A DNA stretch of 64,000 bases, taken from NCBI GenBank assembly GCA_037367405.1, contig JAZKJV010010526.1:1390501-1454500 (forward strand). Direction: 5' to 3'. Of the stretch, positions 1 to 11,120 are shown one piece after another. This DNA is from Ottelia alismoides. Lineage: Eukaryota > Streptophyta > Magnoliopsida > Alismatales > Hydrocharitaceae. Numbering within the stretch: position 1 is the first letter of the stretch; the number at the start of each line of letters is the position of its first letter. The position numbers and the translations under genes were made by a program. Below the pieces are notes generated by a model, which searched no databases, was not told where the DNA came from, and saw only the letters and a program-made list of their open reading frames with translations.

Positions 1-2862
1 CAAGGTTATAAATTAGGTGTTCAATACCATCCTTTATATTCCTAATGAAGTAGCACTATCTAGTACTAGATTCCATCATTCTTGTATACATGATATGGTT
101 ATGGACCAAGTAACCATAAATCCTCCGATGTCCAAAACTTGGCTAGGTTTCAAACCATATCATATGAGGGTCTTTGGGTTTATATTTACATGGAATCTTA
201 TTAAGGATGTATATTGTAGTCTCTACTACATATATATCAGGAAAATAAGAGGTAGTTATGCTAAGATTCATCATCGATCAAATCATGTCCCACATGATCA
301 AATTGCATCTCCCTACTACTCTATTGAATATAGGTGTATTTGAAGGAGTGAAATAGGAATGATATTCCTTTATCCATATGGAATTCTTTTAATTTATATA
401 ATAGGTACTTACTACCTTAATTAGATTAGATTCATTTCATCTTCCTTCTAACTTTTGTTCTCAACCAAAATTGTGAAATTCTTGAACATTTCAAATGTTT
501 ATAATGGAAATGGAAGAAATCTCATATCACAAAAATCATTATTATATATCACATATCATTAATATTTATTTTGATATAGACGATCCACATATATCTATAT
601 GTTTGAGAACTTGAATACCTATGCATCTTACACCATTCCCAGAGAAGGGTGTATCAGATATTTTACCTTAAATCTCTATTCATAAGTATGTAAGTTTGGA
701 ACCTTCAAACAATCTAAAGTTCAATATCTTACTATTCTATTGTTCTTATCAATAGACATATGTCCAAAACTTGATGCATGATCATTATCAAATGATCTTC
801 ATCCTCCTATTGATTTGTAAAGGTTTGATTTCTTTTATTAGAAATGTTAATAAACCATTAATTAATATCTAATTTAGTAGAGGTTCTCTAGATGTTAGGT
901 TACTATCTGAAATATATCCATCATAACTCTTTTTGATAGGTCTATTCCAGAATGCAGGTTTATTTCCAACATTTAGAAATAAATAATGAATATATTCTAA
1001 TATTTAAGTCATAAAGACAATCTCTAAGGCTAAGGACACTCCCACTGAAAATATGTAGTCTATTTATCTAATGAAGATTGCTACAACAATTTCATCAACA
1101 TCCATGTGCATGACTATTATACCTTAAGATCAAATTTTCTAGTCTTCTAAAACAGATGCAACCAATTGCAAGTGTTATTTGGACTTTAATCTTTATCTAA
1201 TAAGAAAGTCAATTTCAATGATTATATGTAGATGTATAATATGACGATGCACTATCCAACTCCTTCTATAGGGATCTTAGATAGTCTAGATAGTCATACG
1301 ATCATTACATAGGCTTATTGTAGTATTAGCATTGATCCAACTCTAAAGATGTCATATGGAAGTCACAGAAGTAGAGAAAACACTTTGACTTTCCTTCTCA
1401 CTTGGGTAAGACCCATGCTTCCACTACACTTCCTTCAACTATAAACAACCATTGCTCAAGACAAAGGATCTCTTATTTTGAACTCAAAAGATTTCAATAT
1501 AATAATATTTTAACATTTATACATGCTTCACTCAATTCATACAATATGAATATTATTAAGCTTCATCAATGACTTGAGTATAGGCAATAGAATGATGACA
1601 CTCATTGTATCTACATCCATCTAAACTCTTAAAGACTTTGGTTCATGTAGGCACTAAAATATTTTGAGTACATCTTCTCTTATCGAGACACCATTCAGCA
1701 TAATGTAATGAACCATGTCATTCATGATTAAATGTTGAGAGCACATGTGTATGTCAAAATATTTTCTTAGGTTTTATAAGTATTTCTGATAATTACGATA
1801 ATCATCGACATGATACTTCCAAAGCATGTTCGATGAGAGATCAAGACTATGGAGTCATACAAATCATAGGTTGTTGTCGTATTATCTATTTAATTGTATT
1901 TCCTCATTATTATGAGGAAACTTGCACATTGCAACAACATACATTGTGTATCCCACTGCAAGTACAATATCTTGATCATGGATACTGGTTATTCTTAAGT
2001 ATAGTTTTCAGTCGGTTTAATGCAGGTTATGTGAAATACGATAATTTTCATACAAATATATTTTATTTTGATTAAGAATTTTATATCAAAGTTGTCTTAC
2101 CTAGTCAACTTTTAAAGTCCATTACCTTATTCACTTTCAAAGTAAGATACATACTTCATTATATCTCAAGCAAGATCCATGATCTCCTTCTTACCTTTGT
2201 TACATCCCAATTATATGAGAAACTGCAACTCAGATAAAAAGAAATAGGAACTCATTCCGCCTTTCAAGTCCAATATGCATTTCTCAATTCGGTCTTTAAT
2301 ATCCGAGCCCACCACCCATAAGGTAATGTTAACCCATTGTTAATTGAATAAACTGTCAATAGGAATAGAACTCTCTATGCGCAATCCAATATCACTCCAA
2401 TAATATGAGGAACATGGGATACTATGCATACGACCTTACTCTTCCGAGAAGCAAAGAGCTCGATCTATGTGTGGTTGTATGTTGGAGCTATCACTTCGGA
2501 AAGGCATGTCCCCCATAAAATCCATGACGACGGAACCCTTCACCTTGATGGGTAACCGTGGAGTCCTTTATATGATCCTCCATATCCCATTCAAATTTTA
2601 ATTAATTATTGTGAATCAAATTCACATATTCAATACTTCTAAGAGAATTTCATCTCACTTCATAATGGAGTTTATAGTCATATTAAATCTATTATCAATC
2701 CATTCAGTGAACCAATAAACAGTTTAAGTTCGTTTCATATTAATATATAATATACACCGTCATAAGTATGCATTATTTTATATTTTAATAATTAGAGTAC
2801 AACTTGACTTACTCATATTATTCTTTCCTCAAAAACAGATCCGTCCAGTACACTCAAGTGAT
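1..2862. other. Decayed AT-rich repeat DNA, left flank of element A
   Basis: No reading frame longer than about 110 codons is present and none resembles a known protein. The base composition and phrasing resemble the DNA at 42092-43150 and 20120-22390, and a palindromic motif GTGAATC-AATTCAC occurs here near 2612 and again near 22040. That is compatible with degraded LTR sequence of a Ty1/copia-type element, but I could not align it convincingly. No gene, promoter or RNA is called. Confidence 0.4.
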
Positions 2863-3535
2863 GTTGGTGATGAATCAGTGATTCATCACTCTAAAAATTG
2901 AAAATAGAGCTTTGTTTCCAAGTAATTAGATGCATTTCATCATCTATATTGCATAATTAGCATTCATGCTTGCATAAATAATATCTGCATTTTAGCATTC
3001 ATATGTGCATTGAATAAGAAGCCCAATTCACTTGTAAAAATCACCTGTAAATACCATATTTGTAAATATTTTATATTAACTCCAAATCCAATAAAACCAA
3101 CTCCATATTGTATATATTACTAACACTAATAAAAGAAAAATATAAAAACTGCTAACTTGTGAATTTGACCAATAGAACTCGAGTCCAAGTTTGAAACTAT
3201 GAGCCTTAAAATTCACATATCTCTCTCATATAGCATCTGATTTAGGTCTACTCACTTTTAAAGTAATACACATTCAAAGACCTTCAAAACAAGATTAATT
3301 TCATTAAAATCGGAGATTGTATGAAAAATTTGGGTTTTAGGCCCTTGTTGTATATTGTACATATTGACATTTTCACCCTTATATTTTATCTCTTCATTTG
3401 ACCTCATCTTCGTTTTTAGTCAACATAAAACTTGTCGATCTCATCGAGATCTACAACTTTCAAGTTTTGAATTCTTTCAAACTCGACCATCTTCTTCCTC
3501 TTATTTCACTTTATTCTCTGAATAATTTGATTGAG

Positions 3536-4007
3536 CCACGTGGCGTCCTCTAGTTGCGCCACGCGGCCCATTTCTTGCGTGCCACATGCTCTACCCTCTC
3601 CGTCGTTCGATGGCCCTCTTTCCTTCCAGATCACCACCATCCATTCCACTTCGTTTTTCATCTGTTGGATCCATCCCCAGATCGCACCTGGGTCGCTCGC
3701 TCCTGCCTTCACCTCCTCCCTCCACGTGGCGCTCTCCATGACTACCCGATCATCTCCAGTCCGCCTCCATCTCAGCCATCACTTCTCGCAATTCATAGCC
3801 GCCCTTCGATCAATTCTTGATTCGACCATGGTCGTCAACCGGCGCTTCAACATCATCTCGCCACGTGTCTACCTCCATTACCATCCGATAATATTTTCTT
3901 CTTTGCATCTTAGCCATCGATTACCGCTAGATCCTCAACTATCCAATCTTTATCCCTAATGTCATCTCCACCATCCTTCAGTGTCTTCCCCGCATATCAC
4001 CACGTGG
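3536..4007. promoter_or_regulatory. G-box cluster (four CCACGTG motifs) in the LTR
   Basis: CCACGTGG occurs at 3536-3543, 3722-3729 and 4000-4007, and CCACGTGT at 3861-3868. All lie 340-810 bp upstream of the TATA box at 4344. CACGTG is the established core bound by plant bZIP and bHLH factors, including ABA- and light-response regulators. Three of the four survive in the 3' LTR (17182, 17329 and 17460 regions); the first has decayed. The role as enhancer sites is inferred from position. Confidence 0.55.
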
Positions 4008-4343
4008 TGCTTCCTACACCCTCCGATCATGCCTCCATGATCTAATCCACGTCTCTCTCCATCGCCTGCTTCTCAGTCCGTTGGATCGCGAGATTCAACG
4101 GTCGAGATACCTTCTTCTACCTCCGGATCGACTTTGCCCACGTCTCCCACCATCACAACCAGCCGCACCCTTCCTATTTTCCCGACCATAAAATCCACCA
4201 CCATCATTCTTCCACCAAGCCTCGGCGACGCCCCATCTACAGTCACCCTCGCAGGAGACCACGCTCTCCATAACTCCCTCTCCCTCGCCCCATAATCGCC
4301 ACGAAAACCTCACCCACCATCGCTGAGACCCCATATCTTCAAC

Positions 4344-4351
4344 TATAAATA
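4344..4351 (+). promoter_or_regulatory. Probable TATA box of element A 5' LTR
   Basis: TATAAATA occurs at the end of the GC-rich part of the LTR, about 2.3 kb before the PBS. A single-base variant, CATAAATA, sits at the equivalent place in the 3' LTR (17801-17808). Transcription would start about 30 bp downstream, which would make a very long R-U5 region. The start site itself cannot be seen. Confidence 0.6.
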
Positions 4352-5282
4352 CATCATCTCCGACCACCTTGAGCTTTTTCCGCCTTTACACAAGATTCCC
4401 TTGAGCTCCTATATCCTAATATGTGATAGAGATTCAGCCAGAAATCGAGCGATGATTGAGGATTTTCTCCGGTTAAATCTACGGTGAACTTTCGTCGTGC
4501 AGCATCTTCAGCTTCAAGCTGCTCGAGCTCGGGCACCTGCTGGCCCTAGAGTGGCGACCTGAGGCTCCAATCAGAGCTCCAATTCCCAAGAAAACCCCGT
4601 CCATTCCTGGTAAATTTCTTCATCTTCTCCTTTGATTCTCCACTTCTTTCTCTCCAATCATCTCGGAATTTCACATGCTTATCCGCTCAGTATCATTCCT
4701 CCTCGACCATTGATCGAGATTCACCTCGCATCCCTCATCTTCGCTCTTCCCTCTGCTCCTTCTCTCGATCTATCGCAACCTCGATTCTGCCTCCGACCAC
4801 TTCTCCACCATTCACAGTGGAGGAGCACATAGGTCATTCACTGTTTCGCCCTGCAAGGCCTCAAACCACTCACTTAATTAATGAGACCTCACGCACCATG
4901 CTTCGGCTAGTCATTAACATTATAGGTGCTCCATTCTTCAACAGCCAGACTTGTCATTAAGGCTTCTTCGAGCTGTTGTATCTCCGGCATCCAGACATCC
5001 AACGATACTCCAATATACTCTAGTGGTTCCACCACACTCCCACAATGATGCCCGACCATTAAGGAGCATCCCAGAGTCTTCATTGAGCAAGATAGAAGGC
5101 AGCGGAGTTAGGGGACCTTCGCCGGAGCCCAGCCAAGCCCGCTACAGGCGGTGGCGGCAAGGAGGAACCAGACGTGTAGTTACCGTCCGACCCACAACGT
5201 GCCACGTTGCCTTCCTTTAGGAGCTACAAACGCTGCTTTATCATCTTGATCGGACGACCGTAGGTATCCACATGAGCTCGCT

Positions 5283-5432
5283 CCGAGCCTATTCCCCACA
5301 ACTTTAGGCTTGGGGCACCCGGGCTCTCCCGAGCCTGCACCGTGCCAGAGACACACATCCGAGCCTGCTCCGAGCACCCGAGCCTCTATCGAAGTAGCCC
5401 CGAGCCTCCAACGCCTATCGAGCCTAGCCCTC
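5283..5432 (+). repeat. Cluster of CCGAGCCT octamers in the 5' LTR
   Basis: Five exact copies start at 5283, 5329, 5359, 5378 and 5400, with one-base variants among them such as TCGAGCCT near 5419. The same cluster, with slightly different membership, is at 18754-18920 in the 3' LTR (exact copies at 18754, 18821, 18870 and 18892). Spacing is irregular, so it is a cluster of short motifs rather than a regular tandem array. Confidence 0.75.
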
Positions 5433-6630
5433 ACGTGTTATTCACGTACAGTCTGGGTATTTTACATTGAGGCCCCACCGACTTCTCCAAATTGAACTCA
5501 GGTCCAGAGCACGTGCAGATCACATGAGCATGGTGTAAATTGCAGCTGAGCCCCTACATGTTCTGGAAATTGCATTCAAGTCCCCTCTAGTCAACATCAT
5601 GTGAGGTGCACGTGGGACCATGAGTTATTTTCTCCCATACCCTCATCAGTATAGGTAATTGCATTTCAGTCCCTGTCAGCACTTTTCTGTCTTAATCATT
5701 TATTTTCTATTTTGCATCCATACCCTTGTGTTTGCACGTTTATTTAACCACTCATTTAGCATCATTTTTTAATTCCAAAAATTGTATGTTATAGAACATG
5801 TCATGCTTTATCATTATGACTAATTATTATATTTTTTGTGAGCTTCAGATTATTAATATAATACTTTTAGTGGAAAACATCATATTTTGCCCATTATGTG
5901 CCTTTAATTGATTATGAAACTGCTTGCTGCTCCAAAAATCACCAAAAAATCATAATAAGTCTACTTTAAGTAGTTCTACATTGTGCCAAAAAATCACATC
6001 ATTTGCTGGCATAACGAGGCCTTAATAAATTAATTGGTATTTTGCTTAATTGATTTTTAGTAGGTCCTAAATTAATTATTTTTGAGGTCTAGTAATTTTC
6101 CTGAATTCGTCTCATAAAGAATCATCTAGGATAATTTTTATATATGAAAATGATTTATTTTGATATTTATAAAAATTACTTTTGCAAAAATCACCATGCA
6201 TTCAATTTTAATTCATACTTAATTCATATAGAGTCGAAAAATTCAAAAAAAAGTGTAGTAGTTTAATTCCATTGCATTTAACATTCTGACCAAGATTCAT
6301 AATTTTTAGACTTAATGTGACTATACTTCACATTTTAGCCTTCGAATTTAGTTAGTATTGCATTGCATTTTCTTCATTTCATAAAAAAAACCAAAAAAAT
6401 ATTTTCCTGAAAACCTAAAATCGGAATTGACTTTGAATTAATCTAAGGAAGAAGTTACCTACTGAGTTCGACCTTGGGCTTACCGAAGTAAAAAAATTAC
6501 CGCTTGCTTTTAATTTGACTATTAATAAAAGTAGTTTTGATAAGTCCAATTTTACCAGACTACAACGGACATCACTAAATTTAATCGTTAATTCGGTTGA
6601 ATTAAGAAGGGTGATCTAGGGTTTTTCAAA

Positions 6631-6648
6631 TGGTGTTGTTGTCGGGGA
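6631..6648 (+). promoter_or_regulatory. Primer-binding site of element A (tRNA-Asp type)
   Basis: TGGTGTTGTTGTCGGGGA begins two bases after the LTR's terminal CA. It matches element B's PBS except for C-to-T changes at three positions, as expected from decay of methylated cytosines. The cognate is the 3' end of plant tRNA-Asp, the usual primer of Athila-type elements. Confidence 0.85.
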
Positions 6649-8334
6649 GGCACAACTTAGGTTAATTTTTAGAAAATTTAGATTTTAGGTTTTCCATCCC
6701 CAGGTAGTCTGATTCCCGGTTTTCTTGTGAATATTTTTCTGTTATTTCTAATATTTGTTTATTTTTTGTCGTCCTCTCTCTAACCATCATTTATTTTTGT
6801 GCGAGGAACACGAGGCATCGAAGGCTATTTGCCAGGCAAGCCGAAGACTTGCATCGAATTGAACTTAGTGATTTTTGAGAGTACTTGTAAAAAAATTGCA
6901 TTTACAGTGGTTCCTGTTTGGGTTCTCGTGCGTGTATGTAATAATAAAAAGAGTATCGTGTGTTTTGTGCTTGCTTGACGTAGGATAGGACATGCACTTG
7001 TGGCTCTTAAAGCTCATTTAAGATTGTCTGCTCTCGTAATATCTAAGACTACACTTGACCATTAAAAGATACACTTAGACAACAGGACTTTAGCCAAATC
7101 TAACTTGTTCTTCACTCACTAATAGAACTACTTGTCTAGGAGCGACTTTTCTCGCTTGCATCCGTATAGATAGAATTTCAATTATGTTTTGCATCCCGCA
7201 TGTAGAGCGCGAGGATCACTGTAAGACTTCTGAACTTGGCATACATCATTATTTTATCGTGCATCGGCTTTTCTCGACTCCTTCTCCCTTGGTTTCCTAA
7301 TTAAGGACTAAAGAAAATTAGGACTGGACGATAGGCGTGCCTTGTGTGTGGACTAATCAAGTGGTCATCTAACTTAAAATCAGGACTGCTAAACAAATTG
7401 ACCAAAAAAATCTAAATAAAATCAAATTTTTTGTTTGCGGGAGAATAACCTCGACCTTGATTTCAGGCAAAGTGAGGGTACAAAGTGTGTGTGCATAACC
7501 TAAGGCAAAGCCAAAAATCCCCGCCTTCCATATCACGTACCTCGATCCGAGCAAATATCACTGGTTGATTTATGGGTTCAACTGACCAACACCAATTAGC
7601 CTCCTCCTACTCCGGCAGGTAGATAGGAGCGAAGAAGCGGTGCACTGCGACAAGTTACTAGTAGCCTCCGCCTACTTCGGCAGGTAGATAGGGGCGAAGT
7701 TAAAGCCTTCTCAACCTTCGCCAACTTCGGTAGGTAGATAGGGGCAGGTCCTTGAATTCTCAGCTAGAGATAGGAGTGAAGAAAGGAACGACGCTGGTAT
7801 CTTAGGCGACATGTTAAACAAGGGAGACACATCCGACTTTGAGCCGACCTTCCTATAGGCCACGTAACCTTTGCTATTTGCTTGATAAAACACACTTAAA
7901 ATCAACCAGACTAATCGGTCTTGGTTTCGAGTACTTCACCATGTTAAGTGTGAAATTAGGGTTTGTGATTCATTTGATTTCTTCAGGTTGGAGTAAAATC
8001 GTATCTTTACACACTTATACTCCTGACTCATTCTTCTACCATCAAAGATGGCTGACTGTGGGGATATCTACTCCAGCTTAGCAAATATCTCATTGAACCC
8101 CTCACGTAACCCGTTTTCATTGGAACAAGTGCAACTTGGGCCAACCTAGCTCATGACCCTCTTGAGTTCAGGATCCACCACTCACAGGATGGTTACCCTC
8201 AAACCATTCCTTTCCTCTCCTATCCTCGCTACAAGGAAAACCTTCTCCTCGGAGAGTATACATTCATTCCTAAATCTTCTTCTAATATAAGCCATATTGT
8301 TGTATCATGTGAAGAAGATCAACCCAAAGCCAAG
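6649..8334 (+). other. Untranslated leader of element A
   Basis: This 1.7-kb stretch between the PBS and the gag ATG has no supported gene. The part at about 7125-7290 aligns with 27295-27485 in the leader of element B, including an ACTGTAAG-CTTCT core, although the LTRs of A and B are unrelated in most of their length. Further on is a small degenerate minisatellite (about 7600-7750). Confidence 0.7.
7600..7750 (+). repeat. Degenerate three-copy minisatellite in the leader
   Basis: Three copies of a unit containing GGCAGGTAGATAGGGGCGAAG, the third as GGTAGGTAGATAGGGGCAGG, with the core at 7614, 7679 and 7729. Each is preceded by a CCT-CCTACTCCGG-like segment. The two core-to-core distances are 65 and 50 bp, so the array is irregular. 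A weak fourth trace (AGAGATAGGAGTGAAG) follows near 7765. Confidence 0.75.
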
Positions 8335-10340
8335 ATGGCTCCTAAGAGACCCCGTGATGAAGATGAAGACAGAGATGATCCTATGCATCAAATATTTGCC
8401 CGTTTAGCAAGAGCAGAGCAGCTGAATGCAGAACTTATGGCTAGGATGGGACATGTGATCGAGGCGGGTGGAATTGACCAACCGATGGTAGATGCATACA
8501 ACCCAGCTGAGAATGAGATACATAGTTGGCTTGTACCTGAGGTACCCTAGAAGCATTCGAGCTGAAGCCCCATTTTCTTAGTCTACTACTGAAGTTTAAT
8601 GGAAACGCCGCCGAAGAACCATATGCTTTCCTGTGAGACTTCGAGTTGGTATGCAACAACCTTAGTCACCCTAGGGTTGGACAAGATTACATAAGGCTGA
8701 AGGCTACCCCGTTTTGCCTAGGAGATAAGGCTGCTCATTGGCTGAAGAATTACGGGGTTAGATGTATGACCTGGATGCAATTCAAAAATTTATTTTTGAA
8801 GAAGTTCTACCCACTCAGTAGGACCAACCAGATGAGGACAAAGATCGCTAGCTTTTCCCATGACCCCCATGAACCATTCCATGAAGCCTGGGATAGATTC
8901 AATCATTTAACACCAAAATTCCCCTGCCATGGCATTACTAAGGCGATCTTGGTCCAGACCTTAATCTGTGGTATGACCTCGGAAATACAGGGGTTAATGA
9001 GTACAACTTGTGGAGGAATCTATCTAAATAAGAACGAAGATGACGTATGGAAGATTCTGAAGCAGATGGCGGAAACAGGAAGATCTCAGGCCACCGGGGC
9101 CTATTCAATTGTCTCCCTCAAGCCTATCTAATGAGGCAACTAGGAGGACTGTAGCGGATCTTACAGATGACCTAATCCCTAGCATGGGGATAATAACTGA
9201 TAAGCTCACTATGGTAGAATAGATCCATAAGAGGGTCACTGACCTTGAGGAGTTTTCACAATTGCCGAAGTAAGGGAGGAATTGAATCAGAAGGTAGCCA
9301 AGATACGACTACTTGCCCCTTCTGCACCACCTGTACCTGCATATCGAGTCCATCTTGTACAGGAGCAGGTACAGGGGCTTCAGAGCAACTGGGTTGAGGA
9401 GCAGCAATATACTCAGTAGGAGCAACACACACCCCCATAGGTGGAGTCAGTCTACGAGGAGCCTCCACCAGTGTTCGAGATCAACGGGCTATGGTACGAC
9501 CATGACCCCATCGGCAGACAGTAGAGGATAGGGAATGGTCAGCCACACCGACCTTCCCTAGCTTACCAAGAATCCAGCTCCGACCCTACACCGCGCTTTG
9601 TACAGTCTCGATTAGGACAAGGATACCAGCCTCAGTTGTACCAGCAATAGCACACATTCCATTCATGACAGCAAGGCTCTCCACCACCTTACACAGCATC
9701 GTCTCACCCACAGCAGCATCAGCAATGCCTGCAAGGCTAGTATAGACAGTCGAATTACTCATCCTCTAGGCAGCAACATCAAGCCCAACCAACTAGTGAA
9801 TTGGAGTCTCTCACCTTATCCATCCAGACTCTGACAGATAGAGTCTAACAGATACGAAACGATTACCTGGATGACAGAATAGATCTGAACCGTATCTCAC
9901 GCCACCAGGATAAGCAGATGGCACCAAATACCCCAATTCCCGCCCAGGTTTAGGCCAACCCACATAGCATTAATCTGGGTTAACACCGACCAAGCGATCA
10001 TGTATACTATTCAGATTATTCTCTATCTGAACATGAGATCCTTTCGTATGATAATGTTAATCATATGTTGTTTAGGAGTGGAATGACCGTGACCGTACCT
10101 GATCGGGCACGGGCACATGAAGAAGATGCAGCCAAGTCCCTACCTAAGGAGAACATGGAGGCAGAGGAGCAGCATCACCACCATCACGACCAGCGGAATA
10201 AGGGGATTTATAGGTCCTCAAAGAACCATGGCAAGAAGAAAGAGAGGAGCACCAACAATGAATCGAGTGAGATAGATGAAGAACCTGCACCTCCATCTGA
10301 GGAGGATGCACCAGAAGGCATCACCTGTTTCGCCACATGA
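8335..10340 (+). pseudogene. Element A gag, frameshifted and interrupted
   Basis: Gag is the capsid-nucleocapsid precursor that forms the virus-like particle. The frame opens at an ATG with an acidic, charged N-terminus (MAPKRPRDEDEDRDDP). It shifts near 8540, where the capsid-like retrotransposon-gag domain begins, has a TGA at 8634-8636, then is open to 9131. That part contains the family blocks KAAHWLKNYG, LKKFYPLSRTNQMRTKI and FHEAWDRFNHL, all with counterparts in element B. A second shift near 9110 leads into a heptad-like segment and then a Gln/Pro-rich tail to about 10000 with several stops where Gln codons are expected. The 10065-10340 part is acidic, with a His run and Lys/Arg patches. 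Confidence 0.85.
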
Positions 10341-10429
10341 ATTTCTTTTTTATCCGAGTCAGTGTTAGAGTCAGAGTCAGAGTCCCAGTCCTGTACAGAA
10401 CTCAGTTTCCTGTTTGAATGAGAATCTTT

Positions 10430-11100
10430 TAGTTTCAGAATCTGAGTTATTGTCAATAGTCCCTTTCCTCCAAGCCATTAAGGGTGGAAAGAAGAAAAGG
10501 ACCAAAAAATCCAAAAAGATGACCCTGAGATGGTAGAGTTCCGTAACAAATATATCAAGGTCATAATCCCCTTTGATAAGTATGTGGATATGACACATGC
10601 ATTTCAGAAGTATCTTAAGGTGAGATGCACACCTACTACGGTAAGCAGGAAAACCAGAAGCCGTGTTGAGAAGCACGTTTTGTAAGTAGCCACTACTTGG
10701 GCCATCAAGAACGACTTTCCAAGGAAGCGAAGGGACATGGGTGCCCATTAGGTGGTGAGTCATATCAATGACACTATATTTGCACGCAATCTCTTAGACA
10801 ATGGATCCTCAATTAACCTGATGCCCACAATCCTCTATGAGCGGCTAAATATAGGACCTCTTAAAAAATCAAGAGCCTTACTCCGATTTGCAAATAAATC
10901 AACCAAGAAGTCCAAGAGAGAATTGAGGAACATTATCATCAAAGTCGAGGGTCGGGATTACATGATGGACTTTATAGTCCTCGATATGGAGACCCCTCGA
11001 AATTGGAGAGAATTCCATATCATTCTAGGAAGGCCCTTCCTTAGAACAACAGGGGCCTTAGTTGATTATAAGATCGGGAAAATTTAGTTCCAAACTTAAG
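10430..11100 (+). pseudogene. Element A gag-pol junction and aspartic protease
   Basis: From about 10525 the frame aligns with element B (VEKHVL block before the protease) and has stops TAA near 10681 and TAG near 10750. The protease segment at 10752-11087 is open and contains LLDNGSSINLMP, with the catalytic Asp at 10797-10799, and the C-terminal block ILGRPFLRTTGALVDY. The protease would cut the Gag-Pol polyprotein. The residue after the catalytic Asp is Asn (DNG), where element B has Ser (DSG); element C also has DNG, so this may be a subfamily trait rather than decay. Confidence 0.85.
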
Positions 11101-11120
11101 GCGGAGATGAGAAACTTGAG

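Larger units (their letters stand above)
2868..6628 (+). repeat. 5' LTR of element A (3.76 kb)
   Basis: Matches 16325-20119 along its whole length. It starts TGATGAATC and ends CA two bases before the PBS. The first 21 bases form a palindrome, TGATGAATC-N3-GATTCATCA. The middle (about 3500-5450) is GC- and CpG-rich, while both ends are AT-rich. The GC-rich part holds four G-box motifs upstream of a TATA box and a cluster of CCGAGCCT octamers downstream. Short open frames within the GC-rich part are not proteins I recognise and look incidental. Confidence 0.93.

Noticed and set aside
2863..2867. Target-site duplication for element A
   Set aside because: GTTGG against AATGG matches at only three of five bases, which is too weak.
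3531..4367. Open frames of 88-142 codons in the LTR of A
   Set aside because: They overlap on both strands, have Pro/Ser/His-rich content typical of GC-rich non-coding DNA, and change between the two LTRs.
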